A stretch of 64,000 nt of DNA from positions 60,024 to 124,023 of the forward strand of contig DASZZM010000094.1 in the NCBI GenBank assembly GCA_035544895.1, written 5' to 3'. The DNA comes from JASLEW01 sp035544895 (GTDB lineage: Bacteria > Acidobacteriota > Thermoanaerobaculia > Multivoradales > UBA5704). This document shows positions 21,289 through 31,000 of the stretch, one piece after another. Position numbers and translations under genes: made by a program. Numbering within the stretch: the stretch's first letter is position 1; every line of letters starts with the position of its first letter. Below the pieces are notes generated by a model. That model had not been told where the DNA came from. It made no database searches and was given only the letters and a program-made list of their open reading frames with translations.

Positions 21289-24200
21289 TCGGCGAGCGCC
21301 CAAACCGGCGAGCATCGGCGCCGCCTCCCGACAGCGGCACGGTGGACCACGACAACCCGTGGCCGGGCCTGTCGTCGTTCCGCGAGCGCGACCAGGAGTT
21401 CTTCCACGGCCGCGAGAAAGAGAGCGAGGAGCTGCGCCGCACCGTGCTGCGCGAGGGAGCACGGCTGACCGTTCTCTATGGCCGGTCGGGCCTGGGCAAG
21501 ACCTCTCTTCTTCAGGCCGGCCTCTTTCCCCGCCTGCGCCGGGAAAACATCCTGCCGGTCTATATCCGCCTCGACTACGCGGGGGCGCGCGCCCTGGCCG
21601 CCCAGACGGTCGACGCGATCCTCGCCGCCGCCGCGGCCGCTGATCCGCCGGTCGAGGCGCCGCCCTTCGCGGCGGGCGAGACGCTGTGGGAGTCCCTCCA
21701 TCGGGCCGGGGCGAACTTCTGGAACGCCCGCAACCAGATCGTCATCCCGATGCTGGTCTTCGATCAGTTCGAGGAGGTCTTCACCCACGGCAAGAAGCGG
21801 CCGGCGGACCGTCAGGCCTTCCTCGTCGAGCTGGCGGACCTGGTCGAGGGGCGCCCTCCGGCAGCCGTCAAAGCCCGCCTCGACGACGCCCCGGCGCTCG
21901 CCGCGGGCTTCACCCCCGAGCGGCACGACTACAGGGTCCTGCTCGCCCTGCGCCAGGACTTCCTCGCCGACCTCGAAGGGCTGCGCGGCCTGATGCGGTC
22001 GGTCGGCGTCAACCGCCTGCCCCTCCGGCACATGGACGGGGACGCGGCGCTGCGGGCGGTGACCTCCGCCGGCGGGCACCTGATCGACGGCGACGTGGCG
22101 CGCCAGGTCATCCGCTTCGTCGCCGGGGCCGGCAGGGGCGGCGAGGCCGAAGGACCGCAGCCCGGCGGGCCGGCCGGAGCGGCGGCGGCTCCCGGCGGAT
22201 TGGCCGGAGCCGCGCCGGTTCCCGGCGATCTGGAAGTGGACCCGACCCTGCTCAGCGTCCTCTGCCGCGAGCTCAACAACCGGCGGCTCGCCATCGCGGC
22301 GCCGAAGATCACCAGCGACCTCCTGCACGGATCGTGGAAGGAGATCCTCGCCAACTTCTACGAGCGCAGCCTCTATGGCCTCTCTCCCGAGGTGCGCGCC
22401 TTCGTCGAGGACCGCCTGCTCACCTACTCCGGCTTCCGCGACAGCGTGGCCTGGGACAACGCGGTGAGCACGCCCGGGGTCACCGCGGCGGACCTCCTGA
22501 CCTTGCAGGAGCGCCGCCTGCTGCGCATCGAGGAGCGCGACGGCAAGGAGCGCGTCGAGCTCACTCACGACGTGCTCACCGAGGTGATCGGCGAGAGCCG
22601 GGAGCTGCGGCGGCAGCGCGAAGCCAGGTTGCGGGCCGAGGAGACCGTGCGCGAGGCGGCCGAGCGCGAGCGCCAGGCGCGCCTGCGCGAGGGCGAGGCG
22701 CGGCGTGCGCTGCGGCGCAGCCGGCGGATGGTGGCGAGCCTCGGGATCCTGCTGCTGGTGGTCGTGGTGCTGGGGGCGATCGCCTTCGAGCTGTGGAGGA
22801 CTGCCCAGCGGGCGAGGACGCTCGCCCAGCAGGCCGAGCACCGGGCCGAGCGCGCCCTGCTCGACACGGCTGGCGGGCTGCTCGAGCAGGGGCAAGCCGC
22901 CCAGGCGCTCGCCTACCTCGCCTGGACGATGAAGAAGACGGACCCGCTGGGCGGGCTGGTGGCGCGCAGCCGGACCTTCGATGCGCTGCTCAACCGCAAT
23001 TGGGCCTTGCCGGTCGCGCTGGTCCGCCATGCCGGGGCGGTCAAGTGGACCGAGCTCAGCCCCGACGGCACCCGGCTGGCCACCGCATCGAGCGACGGGA
23101 CGGCGCGGCTCTGGGATGTCCGCACCGGCGCGCCGGTCGGCCAGGCCATGCGGCACCAGGGCGGCGTCGGCTATGTCCACTTCAGCGCCGACGGCGGCCT
23201 GCTGGTGACCGCTTCGCAAGACCATACGGCGCGCCTCTGGGACGCCCAGAGCGGAGCGAGCGCCGGCCGCCCAATGCGGCACGATGGCGCGGTGGAGTGG
23301 GCCAAGTTCAGCCCGAACGGCCAGCGCGTCGTGACGGCCACCGCGTCGGCCGTCTTCCTCTGGGATCGAGCCAGTCAGGATCTCGTCGGCAGTCCATTTC
23401 CGGCGGATTTTCCCTATCCCTTTCCCGAATTCAGCCCGGACGGCCGATGGCTCGTCGTGAGCTCCAGGGGGGGACTGCTGGCGGACGCGCGCACTGGCAA
23501 GCCCGTCCATAGCTACCTGGACGGGCAGACCGCTCTCACGTGTGCGCTCTTTAGCGGCAACGGCCAATGGCTGGCGGCGATCGGCATCGACGACACTGTC
23601 CGCATCTGGGACGTTGCCGCCGGCAGGGTCGCGCGCAGCCTGAGGCACCCCGCGGCCGTCCACTCGGTGTGGTTCAGCCCGGACGATCGCCTGCTCCTGA
23701 CCACGGCCAGCGACTTCACCGCCTACGTCTGGGACGTGGCGACCGGCGCCATGGTCGGCAAGCCGTTGCGCCACGAGGCGGCAATCGTCGATGCCGAGTT
23801 CAGCCCTGACGGTCGGCTGGTCTTGACGGGCTCGCGCGACCACACCGCCCGGCTCTGGGAGGCGTCGTCGGGCCGGCAGCTCCTGGAGCCGCTGCGCCAC
23901 GACGACTACGTCAACTCCGTGAGCTTCGGGCGCGGCGGCCGCCGGGTGGTGACCGCCTCCGGCGACGGCACCGCCAGGGTCTGGGACGTGAGGGCTGGCC
24001 GCGCCCATGCCGAGGAGCTGCCCGGCGACCCCGGGGTCTTCAAGGCGGCCTTCGACCCTGCCGGCGGCCGGCTCCTCGTCGCCGCCCCCGAAACGGCGCG
24101 CCTCTGGGACCTGCGCACCGGTCGGACCGTGGGCGCGCCATTGCGGCAGGGACATGTCCTCGCGGCGAGCTTCCTGGCGGACGGCCGCGCCGTGGCAATT

Positions 24201-25331
24201 GTCGCCGATCGCGCTGATCGCGCCGACCGCAGGGGGGCATCCATCCAAGCCTGGGACGTCGAGAGCGGCCAGGCACTGAGCGCTCCGCTCCGCTGGGGAG
24301 CCGGCGAAGTCCGGCAGGCGCGGATCAGCGCCGACGGTCAGCGCATCCTGGCCGCCGTGGCCCGGGCGCGTCCTGGCAGGACCCCCGAGGTGAGCGAGAC
24401 GGTGCGGCTCTTCGAGACGAGAACGGGGCGGGCCGTCGCGGATGTGCCGGTGGAGAATGCGGCGCCAGAGCTCAGCCGCGACGGCAGGTGGATCGCCACC
24501 ATCTCGCCGGCCGGTGCCAAGGTCTGGGATGCTCGGACGGGCCGGCAGGTGATCGAGGTGAAGCGGGCTCACACCACCGGAGCCTGGACGGCTGCCGGCG
24601 GCCGCGTCCTCCTGACCTACGGATACCTCCTCGAGGCCTGGGATGCGGCAACGGGGGCTCCGATCGGAAAACCGATGCACGTCGAGACCTTCCTCGGGGA
24701 TCCCGAGGTCAGCGTCGATGGGCAACGGATCCTCACCGCCTCCTGGGACGGCGAGGTGGAGCTATGGGATGTCCAGACGGGCCGGCGCCTGTGCGTCGTG
24801 GGCGCCGCTCGGCGCCCACAGCCGCTGCCCTCGACCGGCGAGTTTCCCCGCGTGGTCGATTTCAGCCCGGACGGGAGCCGCTTCGTCGCGCCCGCCGGAG
24901 ATTCTTCGATGAGGCTCTTCGACGGCCAGACCTGCCGGCCGCTCGGCGCGCCCATGACCCACGAGCACAGGCTTCAGGTCGCCCGCTTCAGCGCCGGCGG
25001 CTCACGCCTCGCGACGGTCTCCGTCGATGGGCTCGCGCGCGTCTGGGACGTGCCCGCGGGCTCGCCGGCCGACGCCCCCGCCCTGGCGGCGCTCGCCGAA
25101 GCGATCGAAGGCTTCGCGGTCGGCGCGACCGGCTCCGTCATCCCCGTGCAGGACCCGCCGGCCGAGCTGGAGAAGCTGCGCCGGATGACCTCCAGCCCGC
25201 GCCCGGACGAGCCCTTCGCCCACCGCTTCATCCGCTGGTTCTTCGCCGACCCCGCCACGCGCACGATCTCGCCGCTGTCGGAGGTCACGCTGCCACCCCG
25301 GAGCGGAGCCGCGGGAGCATCGCCACCTTGA
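21285..25331 (+). CDS. STAND NTPase with membrane helix and about 16 WD40 repeats
   Basis: 1348-residue signalling NTPase of the nSTAND1 type. The GTG at 21285 overlaps the SIR2-TIR stop by 4 bp and fixes the start. PWPGLSSFRERDQEFFHGRE opens the NTPase; Walker A is GRSGLGKTSLL near residue 66 and Walker B is MLVFDQFEEVFT near 160. Residues 330-440 form a winged-helix-like part, 440-480 an Arg/Glu-rich coiled coil, and 482-506 a transmembrane helix (ASLGILLLVVVVLGAIAF). From about 560 to 1270 there are some 16 WD40 units, with classical GTARLWDVRTG endings, enough for two propellers. STAND proteins oligomerise when the repeat sensor binds a ligand and then fire an effector; the coupled SIR2-TIR protein is the obvious effector. 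Confidence 0.9.
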   Translation: MIGERPNRRASAPPPDSGTVDHDNPWPGLSSFRERDQEFFHGREKESEELRRTVLREGARLTVLYGRSGLGKTSLLQAGLFPRLRRENILPVYIRLDYAGARALAAQTVDAILAAAAAADPPVEAPPFAAGETLWESLHRAGANFWNARNQIVIPMLVFDQFEEVFTHGKKRPADRQAFLVELADLVEGRPPAAVKARLDDAPALAAGFTPERHDYRVLLALRQDFLADLEGLRGLMRSVGVNRLPLRHMDGDAALRAVTSAGGHLIDGDVARQVIRFVAGAGRGGEAEGPQPGGPAGAAAAPGGLAGAAPVPGDLEVDPTLLSVLCRELNNRRLAIAAPKITSDLLHGSWKEILANFYERSLYGLSPEVRAFVEDRLLTYSGFRDSVAWDNAVSTPGVTAADLLTLQERRLLRIEERDGKERVELTHDVLTEVIGESRELRRQREARLRAEETVREAAERERQARLREGEARRALRRSRRMVASLGILLLVVVVLGAIAFELWRTAQRARTLAQQAEHRAERALLDTAGGLLEQGQAAQALAYLAWTMKKTDPLGGLVARSRTFDALLNRNWALPVALVRHAGAVKWTELSPDGTRLATASSDGTARLWDVRTGAPVGQAMRHQGGVGYVHFSADGGLLVTASQDHTARLWDAQSGASAGRPMRHDGAVEWAKFSPNGQRVVTATASAVFLWDRASQDLVGSPFPADFPYPFPEFSPDGRWLVVSSRGGLLADARTGKPVHSYLDGQTALTCALFSGNGQWLAAIGIDDTVRIWDVAAGRVARSLRHPAAVHSVWFSPDDRLLLTTASDFTAYVWDVATGAMVGKPLRHEAAIVDAEFSPDGRLVLTGSRDHTARLWEASSGRQLLEPLRHDDYVNSVSFGRGGRRVVTASGDGTARVWDVRAGRAHAEELPGDPGVFKAAFDPAGGRLLVAAPETARLWDLRTGRTVGAPLRQGHVLAASFLADGRAVAIVADRADRADRRGASIQAWDVESGQALSAPLRWGAGEVRQARISADGQRILAAVARARPGRTPEVSETVRLFETRTGRAVADVPVENAAPELSRDGRWIATISPAGAKVWDARTGRQVIEVKRAHTTGAWTAAGGRVLLTYGYLLEAWDAATGAPIGKPMHVETFLGDPEVSVDGQRILTASWDGEVELWDVQTGRRLCVVGAARRPQPLPSTGEFPRVVDFSPDGSRFVAPAGDSSMRLFDGQTCRPLGAPMTHEHRLQVARFSAGGSRLATVSVDGLARVWDVPAGSPADAPALAALAEAIEGFAVGATGSVIPVQDPPAELEKLRRMTSSPRPDEPFAHRFIRWFFADPATRTISPLSEVTLPPRSGAAGASPP

Positions 25332-25392
25332 CACCGTGGCGGCCCGTCGGCTATTGAGGGGCCAATCATCCTGATCTCGTGGAGGTTGCCCG

Positions 25393-25689
25393 ATGCTGGA
25401 GACCCTGACCGACGCGTCTTTCTCGCCCCATGTCGGAACTTCGTGCCGGCTGCTGACCGCGCCGGGGGTATCGCCGATCGAGCTCGAGATCGCGGCGGTG
25501 GAGGTGGTCGGGCAGGGGAGGGAGGGCCGGCGCGCGCCGTTCTCCGTCCTCTTCCGCGGCCCGGCCGCCCGCCCGCTGCCGCAGGGCACCTATCACGTCG
25601 AGCACGAGCGGCTCGGCGCCCTCGACATCTTCATCGTGCCCATCGGCCCCGACGGCGCCGGCCTGGGCTACGAGGCGATCTTCAACTGA
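25393..25689 (+). CDS. DUF6916-like small protein
   Basis: 98 residues, ATG at 25393 after GGAGGTTGCCCG. The sequence (LTDASFSPHVGTSCRL, then PFSVLFRGPAARPLPQGTYH and LDIFIVPIGPDG) matches the DUF6916 type as I remember it, a compact beta-rich domain often encoded near tail-collar proteins. It follows the STAND gene by 61 bp but has its own ribosome site, and it converges on the GNAT gene. Context assigns it to the collar/giant-protein cluster rather than to the STAND pair. Molecular role unknown. Confidence 0.65.
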   Translation: MLETLTDASFSPHVGTSCRLLTAPGVSPIELEIAAVEVVGQGREGRRAPFSVLFRGPAARPLPQGTYHVEHERLGALDIFIVPIGPDGAGLGYEAIFN

Positions 25690-25722
25690 ACGCGGCCGGC
25701 CCTCGCGGGCGGCCTGCCGAGC

Positions 25723-26196
25723 CTACCGCGGCACCCACTCCATCAGCAGGTAGACGCCCTGGTCGGCGATCTGGGTGAAGCCGAGGCGCTGGTAGAGGCG
25801 CAGGGCGGGGTTGAAGCGCTCGACGTGGATGCGTAGCGGCTTGCCCGCGGCGGTGGCCTCCCCGAAAAGCCGGCGCAGCAGCGCCGTGCCGTGGCCGGCG
25901 CCGCGGTGCTCGGGGAGCAGCGCGATGTCGATCAGGCGGATCTCGTCGGGCCGCCGATGGACGTAGAGCCGCCCGGCCGGCCGCCCGTCGAGCAGGACGA
26001 TCGAGTACTCGGCGTCGGGGAAGTTCTCCTCGTAGAAGCGGCGCTGGAGATCGAACTGCATGCGCAGGAAAGCCTGCTTCTGCTCCTCGCTCCACGGCAC
26101 CGCCGCCATCTCCTCGGCGCGCGTGCCGGCGTAGACCTCGTAGAGGAAAGGCAGGTCGTCGAGGACGATTGGGCGGAGCGTAAGCCTGGGGTCCAT
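25723..26196 (-). CDS. GNAT family N-acetyltransferase
   Basis: 157-residue acetyltransferase using acetyl-CoA. The acetyl-CoA loop is visible as LPEHRGAGHGTALLRRLFGEA, followed by the beta5-alpha4 part HVERFNPALRLYQRLGFTQ. ATG at 26196 is chosen because MDPRLTLRPIVLDDLPFLYEV is a normal GNAT opening; a TTG at 26259 would add a Pro-rich leader. No good ribosome site was seen for either. It lies 138 bp downstream of the third collar gene on the same strand, and this GNAT-collar association suggests it may acetylate a component of that cluster. That last point is inference. Confidence 0.85.
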   Translation of the reverse strand: MDPRLTLRPIVLDDLPFLYEVYAGTRAEEMAAVPWSEEQKQAFLRMQFDLQRRFYEENFPDAEYSIVLLDGRPAGRLYVHRRPDEIRLIDIALLPEHRGAGHGTALLRRLFGEATAAGKPLRIHVERFNPALRLYQRLGFTQIADQGVYLLMEWVPR

Positions 26197-26334
26197 CGCG
26201 GCGGGAGGGGCGGGGAGGCGGGTGGGGAAGGGGGGCGCGCGGAGGGCGAGAGACCGCAAGAGGAAAGGGCGCGGCCCGCCGCCTCCGGCCGGGTTGGACG
26301 GCGCGGGGCGGCGTGGGCCTGGCCCGAGGGCGCC

Positions 26335-26862
26335 TCAGGTGCGGGGCGGGTAGACCCCCTGCAGGGCGATGCAGAAGTTCAAGGTCAGGTACGGCATCAG
26401 ATTGTTGTGCGGCTGGTCGCCGCCGGCGGGGGCGATCGTGTTGTCGGACATCTGGGTCAGGTTCGTGTTGCTTACCGTGCAGTATGCGGCGATGCCGGCG
26501 GACTTGCCAAATCCTACCGTTGGGGCAGGGCTCGTCAGAATTGACGCAATCGGCGTGCCCATCTTGGCATGGCTGTGGGCCGGCATCTCGGACTGGATGA
26601 GCGTGACGGTGTCGGAGCCCGAAGACTCGCCGAGATCGTGGAGGGAAAGCCCTGGTCCTTGCCCCGGATGCATGGGCGCGTTGCCCTGCATGTTCGGCAG
26701 CGCGAAGTTGGACTTGCCGTCGCCGCCGTAGGTGGTGCCGAGCAGCGAGAAGAGCGCTGTGTTCTGGCTGATCGGCAGGATCTGGCCGTCGCAGAACGCC
26801 CAGCCCTTGGGGGGGAAGTTGAAAGGAAAGATGCGAATCTCAGCCACGAAGGGGTTGGCCAT
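26335..26862 (-). CDS. Phage tail collar domain protein, paralogue 1
   Basis: 175-residue tail-collar (MdpB/microcystin-dependent protein type) domain. Signature positions are FPPKGWAFCDGQILPISQN, LFSLLGTTYGGDGKSNFALP and MPAHSHAKM, with C-terminal MPYLTLNFCIALQGVYPP. ATG at 26862 has GAGGAGATCGACC upstream and lies 11 bp behind the preceding gene's stop, so the three collar genes form one operon. Collar domains are trimeric and sit at tail-fibre tips or on tail-like surface structures. No other phage genes are near, so this is a domesticated cassette, not a prophage. Confidence 0.88.
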   Translation of the reverse strand: MANPFVAEIRIFPFNFPPKGWAFCDGQILPISQNTALFSLLGTTYGGDGKSNFALPNMQGNAPMHPGQGPGLSLHDLGESSGSDTVTLIQSEMPAHSHAKMGTPIASILTSPAPTVGFGKSAGIAAYCTVSNTNLTQMSDNTIAPAGGDQPHNNLMPYLTLNFCIALQGVYPPRT

Positions 26863-26873
26863 GGTCGATCTCC

Positions 26874-27386
26874 TCAGTTCTGCGACGGGAAGACACCGAA
26901 CAGCGAGATGATGAAGCTGATGCAGAGGTAGGGTTGGAAGTTGCTGTGCGGCTGGCTCCCGCCGGTGGACCCGATGGTGCTCGGCGCCATTGCAGCGCTG
27001 GGCGCTACCGAAGAGAAGATCTTCACCAGACCGCCGCTGGTGAGCTGACCGACCAGAGCGCCCTGAGGGCCGCCCGTATTGTCGGGGTTCGTGGTCGCCA
27101 GGTAAGGATGGCTGTGGGCCGGGATCTGGGGAACGCTCAAGGTCACCTGCTCGACGCCCCCGTTCTCAGCCAGGGTGAAGCCGCCGCCCTGGTGGATCGG
27201 CAGCCTGCCGCGCAGGTCGGGCAGGGCGAAGGTGCTCTGCCCGTCGCCGCCGTAGGTGGTGCCGATCAAGTTGAACAACGTCTCGTAGTCCGAGATCGGT
27301 AGAAGCTGCCCCTCGCAGAACATCCAGCCCGCGGGAGCGAAGTTCCCGGCGAACATGCGGATCTCGCCGACATAAGGTTGGGACAT
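26874..27386 (-). CDS. Phage tail collar domain protein, paralogue 2
   Basis: 170 residues, the most diverged of the trio. Motifs: FAPAGWMFCEGQLLPISDYE, LFNLIGTTYGGDGQSTFALP, LRGRLPIHQGGGF and IPAHSHPYL. The C-terminal half differs (NPDNTGGPQGALVGQL), which is where ligand specificity would be expected. ATG at 27386 follows GAGGAGGCGAC; 9 bp separate it from paralogue 3. Same operon as its neighbours; probably assembles with them. Confidence 0.88.
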   Translation of the reverse strand: MSQPYVGEIRMFAGNFAPAGWMFCEGQLLPISDYETLFNLIGTTYGGDGQSTFALPDLRGRLPIHQGGGFTLAENGGVEQVTLSVPQIPAHSHPYLATTNPDNTGGPQGALVGQLTSGGLVKIFSSVAPSAAMAPSTIGSTGGSQPHSNFQPYLCISFIISLFGVFPSQN

Positions 27387-27395
27387 GTCGCCTCC

Positions 27396-27905
27396 TCAGT
27401 TCTGCGTCGGGAAGATGCCCGTGAGCGCGATGCAGAAGCTCAGGGTCAGGTTGGGCTGCATGTTCGGGTGCGGCTGACTGCCGCCGACGTTGGCGATGGT
27501 TGCCGGCAGCATCGACGTCAAGTTGGTCGCAGTCGAGCAGTACACCTGCACGGCCGGGCTTGCCAGGATGTTGTTGGCCACCGGGTCGACGAGGTTGTTC
27601 GTCGTCTCCAGAGACGCATTCTCGGTGTGCACATGAGTGGGAATCTCGGAGATGGACAGCGTGTGGTTCTGCTCGCCCCCTCTCTCGCCGAGAGTGTGCC
27701 CCTGGCCCATGTGCATCGGTGTGCGGCCCTGGAGGTTCGGCAACCCGAAGTTGACGCGGCCGTCGCCTCCATAGGTGGTCCCTAGCAACGAGAACAGTGC
27801 CTGGTTTTGGTTGATCGGCATCAGTTGCCCATCGCAGAGGGCCCAGCCCTTCGGCGGGAAGCCGAACGACATGATCTTGATCTCCGACAAGAACGGTTCG
27901 GACAT
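27396..27905 (-). CDS. Phage tail collar domain protein, paralogue 3
   Basis: 169 residues and the first gene of the collar operon. ATG at 27905 has a strong AAGGAGGAAGCG. It is close to paralogue 1 in the collar motif (FPPKGWALCDGQLMPINQN) and in the C-terminus (PNLTLSFCIALTGIFPTQ). The middle part carries HVHTENASLETTNN. It starts 95 bp after the stop of the giant repeat protein, which is on the same strand and could share a transcript. Confidence 0.88.
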   Translation of the reverse strand: MSEPFLSEIKIMSFGFPPKGWALCDGQLMPINQNQALFSLLGTTYGGDGRVNFGLPNLQGRTPMHMGQGHTLGERGGEQNHTLSISEIPTHVHTENASLETTNNLVDPVANNILASPAVQVYCSTATNLTSMLPATIANVGGSQPHPNMQPNLTLSFCIALTGIFPTQN

Positions 27906-28000
27906 CGCTTCCTCCTTACGGGTCCTGGTTCAAGGAACCGCGCGGTCCGCTGTCCGGTGCCAGCCGCGCGGCGGTCGATGCGTCCTGGATCGTTCAAGCT

Positions 28001-31000
28001 TCAAGGCGGCGTCGGGCAGTTCGCGGGCGCCGCCTGCATCGTCCCCGCACCGGGCGACACGAGCGAGGTCCCTGGGCTGTCTGTGTTCGCGCCGTCGATG
28101 AAGGCGGCGATCTGGCTGGCGTTATTCGCCGCGCCGCCGTAGCCCTGGATGTTGAAAGTGGGGTTCCCGGCCTCGGTGAGCAGGGCCACTCCGTTGCCGC
28201 CGTTCGCGGCGTTGCCGGTGTCCGTATTGCCGCTCATGCGCAGGCACAGCGTCTGGGTGTCGCCGGCGACGCCGCCGTCCACGATCATGGCCCCGAAGTC
28301 GCTGTTCGGTGAGGCGGTGTTGACCGAGAAATGGTTGTTGGTCACCGTCAGGTTGGCCGTGCCCGTGCCCTGGTCGACCGTCACGTTGAGACCCTCGTTG
28401 TCGACCTGCACCACGGTGTTGCCGTCGATTGTCGCCGTGAGCGTTCCCGCGCCGAAGGCGCCGACGCCGATGCCGCTGCCCTGCATCGATCCGGAGCCGG
28501 CGACGCTCGACTTGCCGATCGTGTTGTTGAGGATCTTCCCCTGGAGCAGCGTGGTGGCGGTCGAGCTGGTGCCCGTGCTGACGCCGATCGAGCCGCTGAT
28601 GCCGCCTACGCTTTGCCGCATCGTGTTGTTGGAGATATTGAAGCTCACCGTTTTCCCTGCGCCCTGGTGGAACAGATCGATGTCGATAGCGTTCTGGTCG
28701 AAGCTCGAGTTGGTGACAGTGAAGCTGCCGCCGCCGGCGCTGTCGGTGGTGAGGTATTGGACGCCATTCGTCCGGTTGCGCAGGAAGGTGCTTGAGTCCA
28801 CCGACAGCGTGACGTTGGACGTGTTCTGTAGATTGACCTGTAGGCCGACGTTGCCGGAAGCGGTGGTCGCGGTGTCGCTGAACTGGCTGTTGGTCACGTT
28901 CAGCGTCATCGTCGCGCTGCCGGTCTGGGACACGCCGAAGATGTTCTCGAGCGAGTTGTGGAACAGCGAGTTCGCGGCCGTCGAGGTACCGGTGCCATTG
29001 TCGATGCGGACGTTCCACACGTGGGTGCCACCGGTCCCGGCGGCGGAAGCGTTGTTGGTGACCTCGGTGTGCTGGAACGCGATGCCGGCGACGCCGGTCC
29101 CGTGCACGCCGTTGTTGCCGGTTTGCCCTTGGATCAGGTCGTTGTCCAGCACGAGCGCCGAGCCATTGGTGGCGGTGATGCCGTCGCCGCCGTTGTTGAT
29201 CCCCGAGCCGTTGTTCTGGATCGTCATATTGCGTAGCGTCACGTTGGTGGCGCTGGAGAGCAGGACGCCGGCGCTGGTGGCGCTCTGGATCGTGCCGCCG
29301 GAGCCCAGGGTCAGGGTGCCGCCGCCGTTCTTGGCGGTGGTGCGGCCGCGGGTGGTGTTGGCCGGGTCGGAGGCGCCGTCGCCTTCGACGTCGAAGGAGC
29401 CGGTCGTGCTCGTGAGCGAGATGCCGTGCGTGCCGCCGCCCGAGGAGACGGATTTCAGGATCGCGTCGAGCGCGCCGCTGGCGAGGCTGACCGCGGCGCC
29501 GGTGGTGTTGATGGTCATGTCGCGGAGCTTCAGGCTGCCGACGCTGGAGCCGGAGAGGGCGATGCCGGATGTGGCGTTGCCCAGGGTCAGCCCCCAGACC
29601 GTGTTGCCGGAGCCCAGGGTGACGTCATTGCCGGTGGCGGTGATCGACACCTTGTTCGGCGAGCCGCCGCCGGTTGACGGCAGGGTCGCGCTGGAGGTGC
29701 CCGGGGTCAGGCCGCTGATCGCTGAGAGACTCGAGGTGGCGTCCTGGCCGATCAGCTTCTGGCCGTTGAGCAGGGTCACCGGCCCGGTGTAGGCGCTCGC
29801 ATTGTCGTAGAGGAAGATGTTGGCGTTGGCCGCCGGGTGCAGGCCGCTGCCGCCGCCGTCGTTGACCGCCTGGAAGGAGGCGAGGCTGTTGAACGGCGAC
29901 GACAGGCGGCCGTCGCCGGCGCCGGCGCTGCCGTCGATGAACCAGATGATGCCGGAGAGCGTGAGGCTCACGGTGGCAGTCGAGCTGCCGTGGGCGTTGC
30001 CGATCGTGTAGGTGAACGAGTCGGCGCCCTTGTAGCCGGCCTTCGGGTTGTAGGTGAACCGGCCGATGCCGGCGCCCGAGGTGGTCATCGCCACCGTGCC
30101 GCCGTTGGCGCTGGTCGCGTCGAAGGCGGTGATGGTCACCGGCGAGGTGAAGCTGTCGTTGGCGGTGACGCTGTAGCCGATCTTCGAGGAATCGATCGAG
30201 ACGTTGCCGATGAGCGTCTCGGGGTACGTGTCGGCGTTGGCGATCGGGGGCGTCGCGAAGGAGAACACGTAGTTCGTGTCCATCTGCGTGTTGGCGATGG
30301 AGGTGACCTGGTTGGCCACCACGGTGACCGTGCAACTGTTGTCGAACGGCAGGCCGCCCGTAGGATGCAGGACGTAGGTGGCGGCCGGAGAAGCCGGCGT
30401 GACCGTGAAGGCCGGCGTCGCGCTGGGCGAGCAGGCGAGCGTGAAGGCCGACCCGGTGACGTTGACCGACTTGCTGAAGTTAATTGTGATGGTGCTCGCG
30501 AGCGGCACGTTAATGGCGTTGTTGACCGGGATGGTGCTGGTCACCGTCGGCGGCGCATCCACCAGGATCGACTGCTGCACCTGCGGCGCCGCGTTGTAGT
30601 TGGCGTTGCCGGCCTGGTTGGCGTCGATCACGCACGTGCCGTCGGCGGTAAACGACACGGTCGAACCCGAGATCGAGCAGAACGACGTCGCCGAGGCGTC
30701 GATCGTGAAGGCCACCGTAAGACCCGACGACGCTGTTGCCGTCACGTTGTAGGTCGGCCCGCCGGGCTTCACCTTGGCCGGGGCCGTGGAAGTGAAGGTG
30801 ATGGTCTGGTCGCCCTTGGCCACGGCGAACGATTGCTGCGCCTGCGGCGCCGCGTTGTAGTTGGCGTTGCCGGCCTGGTTGGCGTCGATGACGCAGGTGC
30901 CGGCGCCGATGAACGACACCGTCGAGCCCGAGATCGAGCACACCGAGCTCGCCGAGGCGTCGATCGTGAACGTCACCGCGAGTCCCGACGAGGCGGTCGC

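Noticed and set aside
26335..27905. Prophage or contractile injection system suggested by tail-collar genes
   Set aside because: No sheath, tube, baseplate, terminase, capsid or integrase genes are present within 20 kb on either side.
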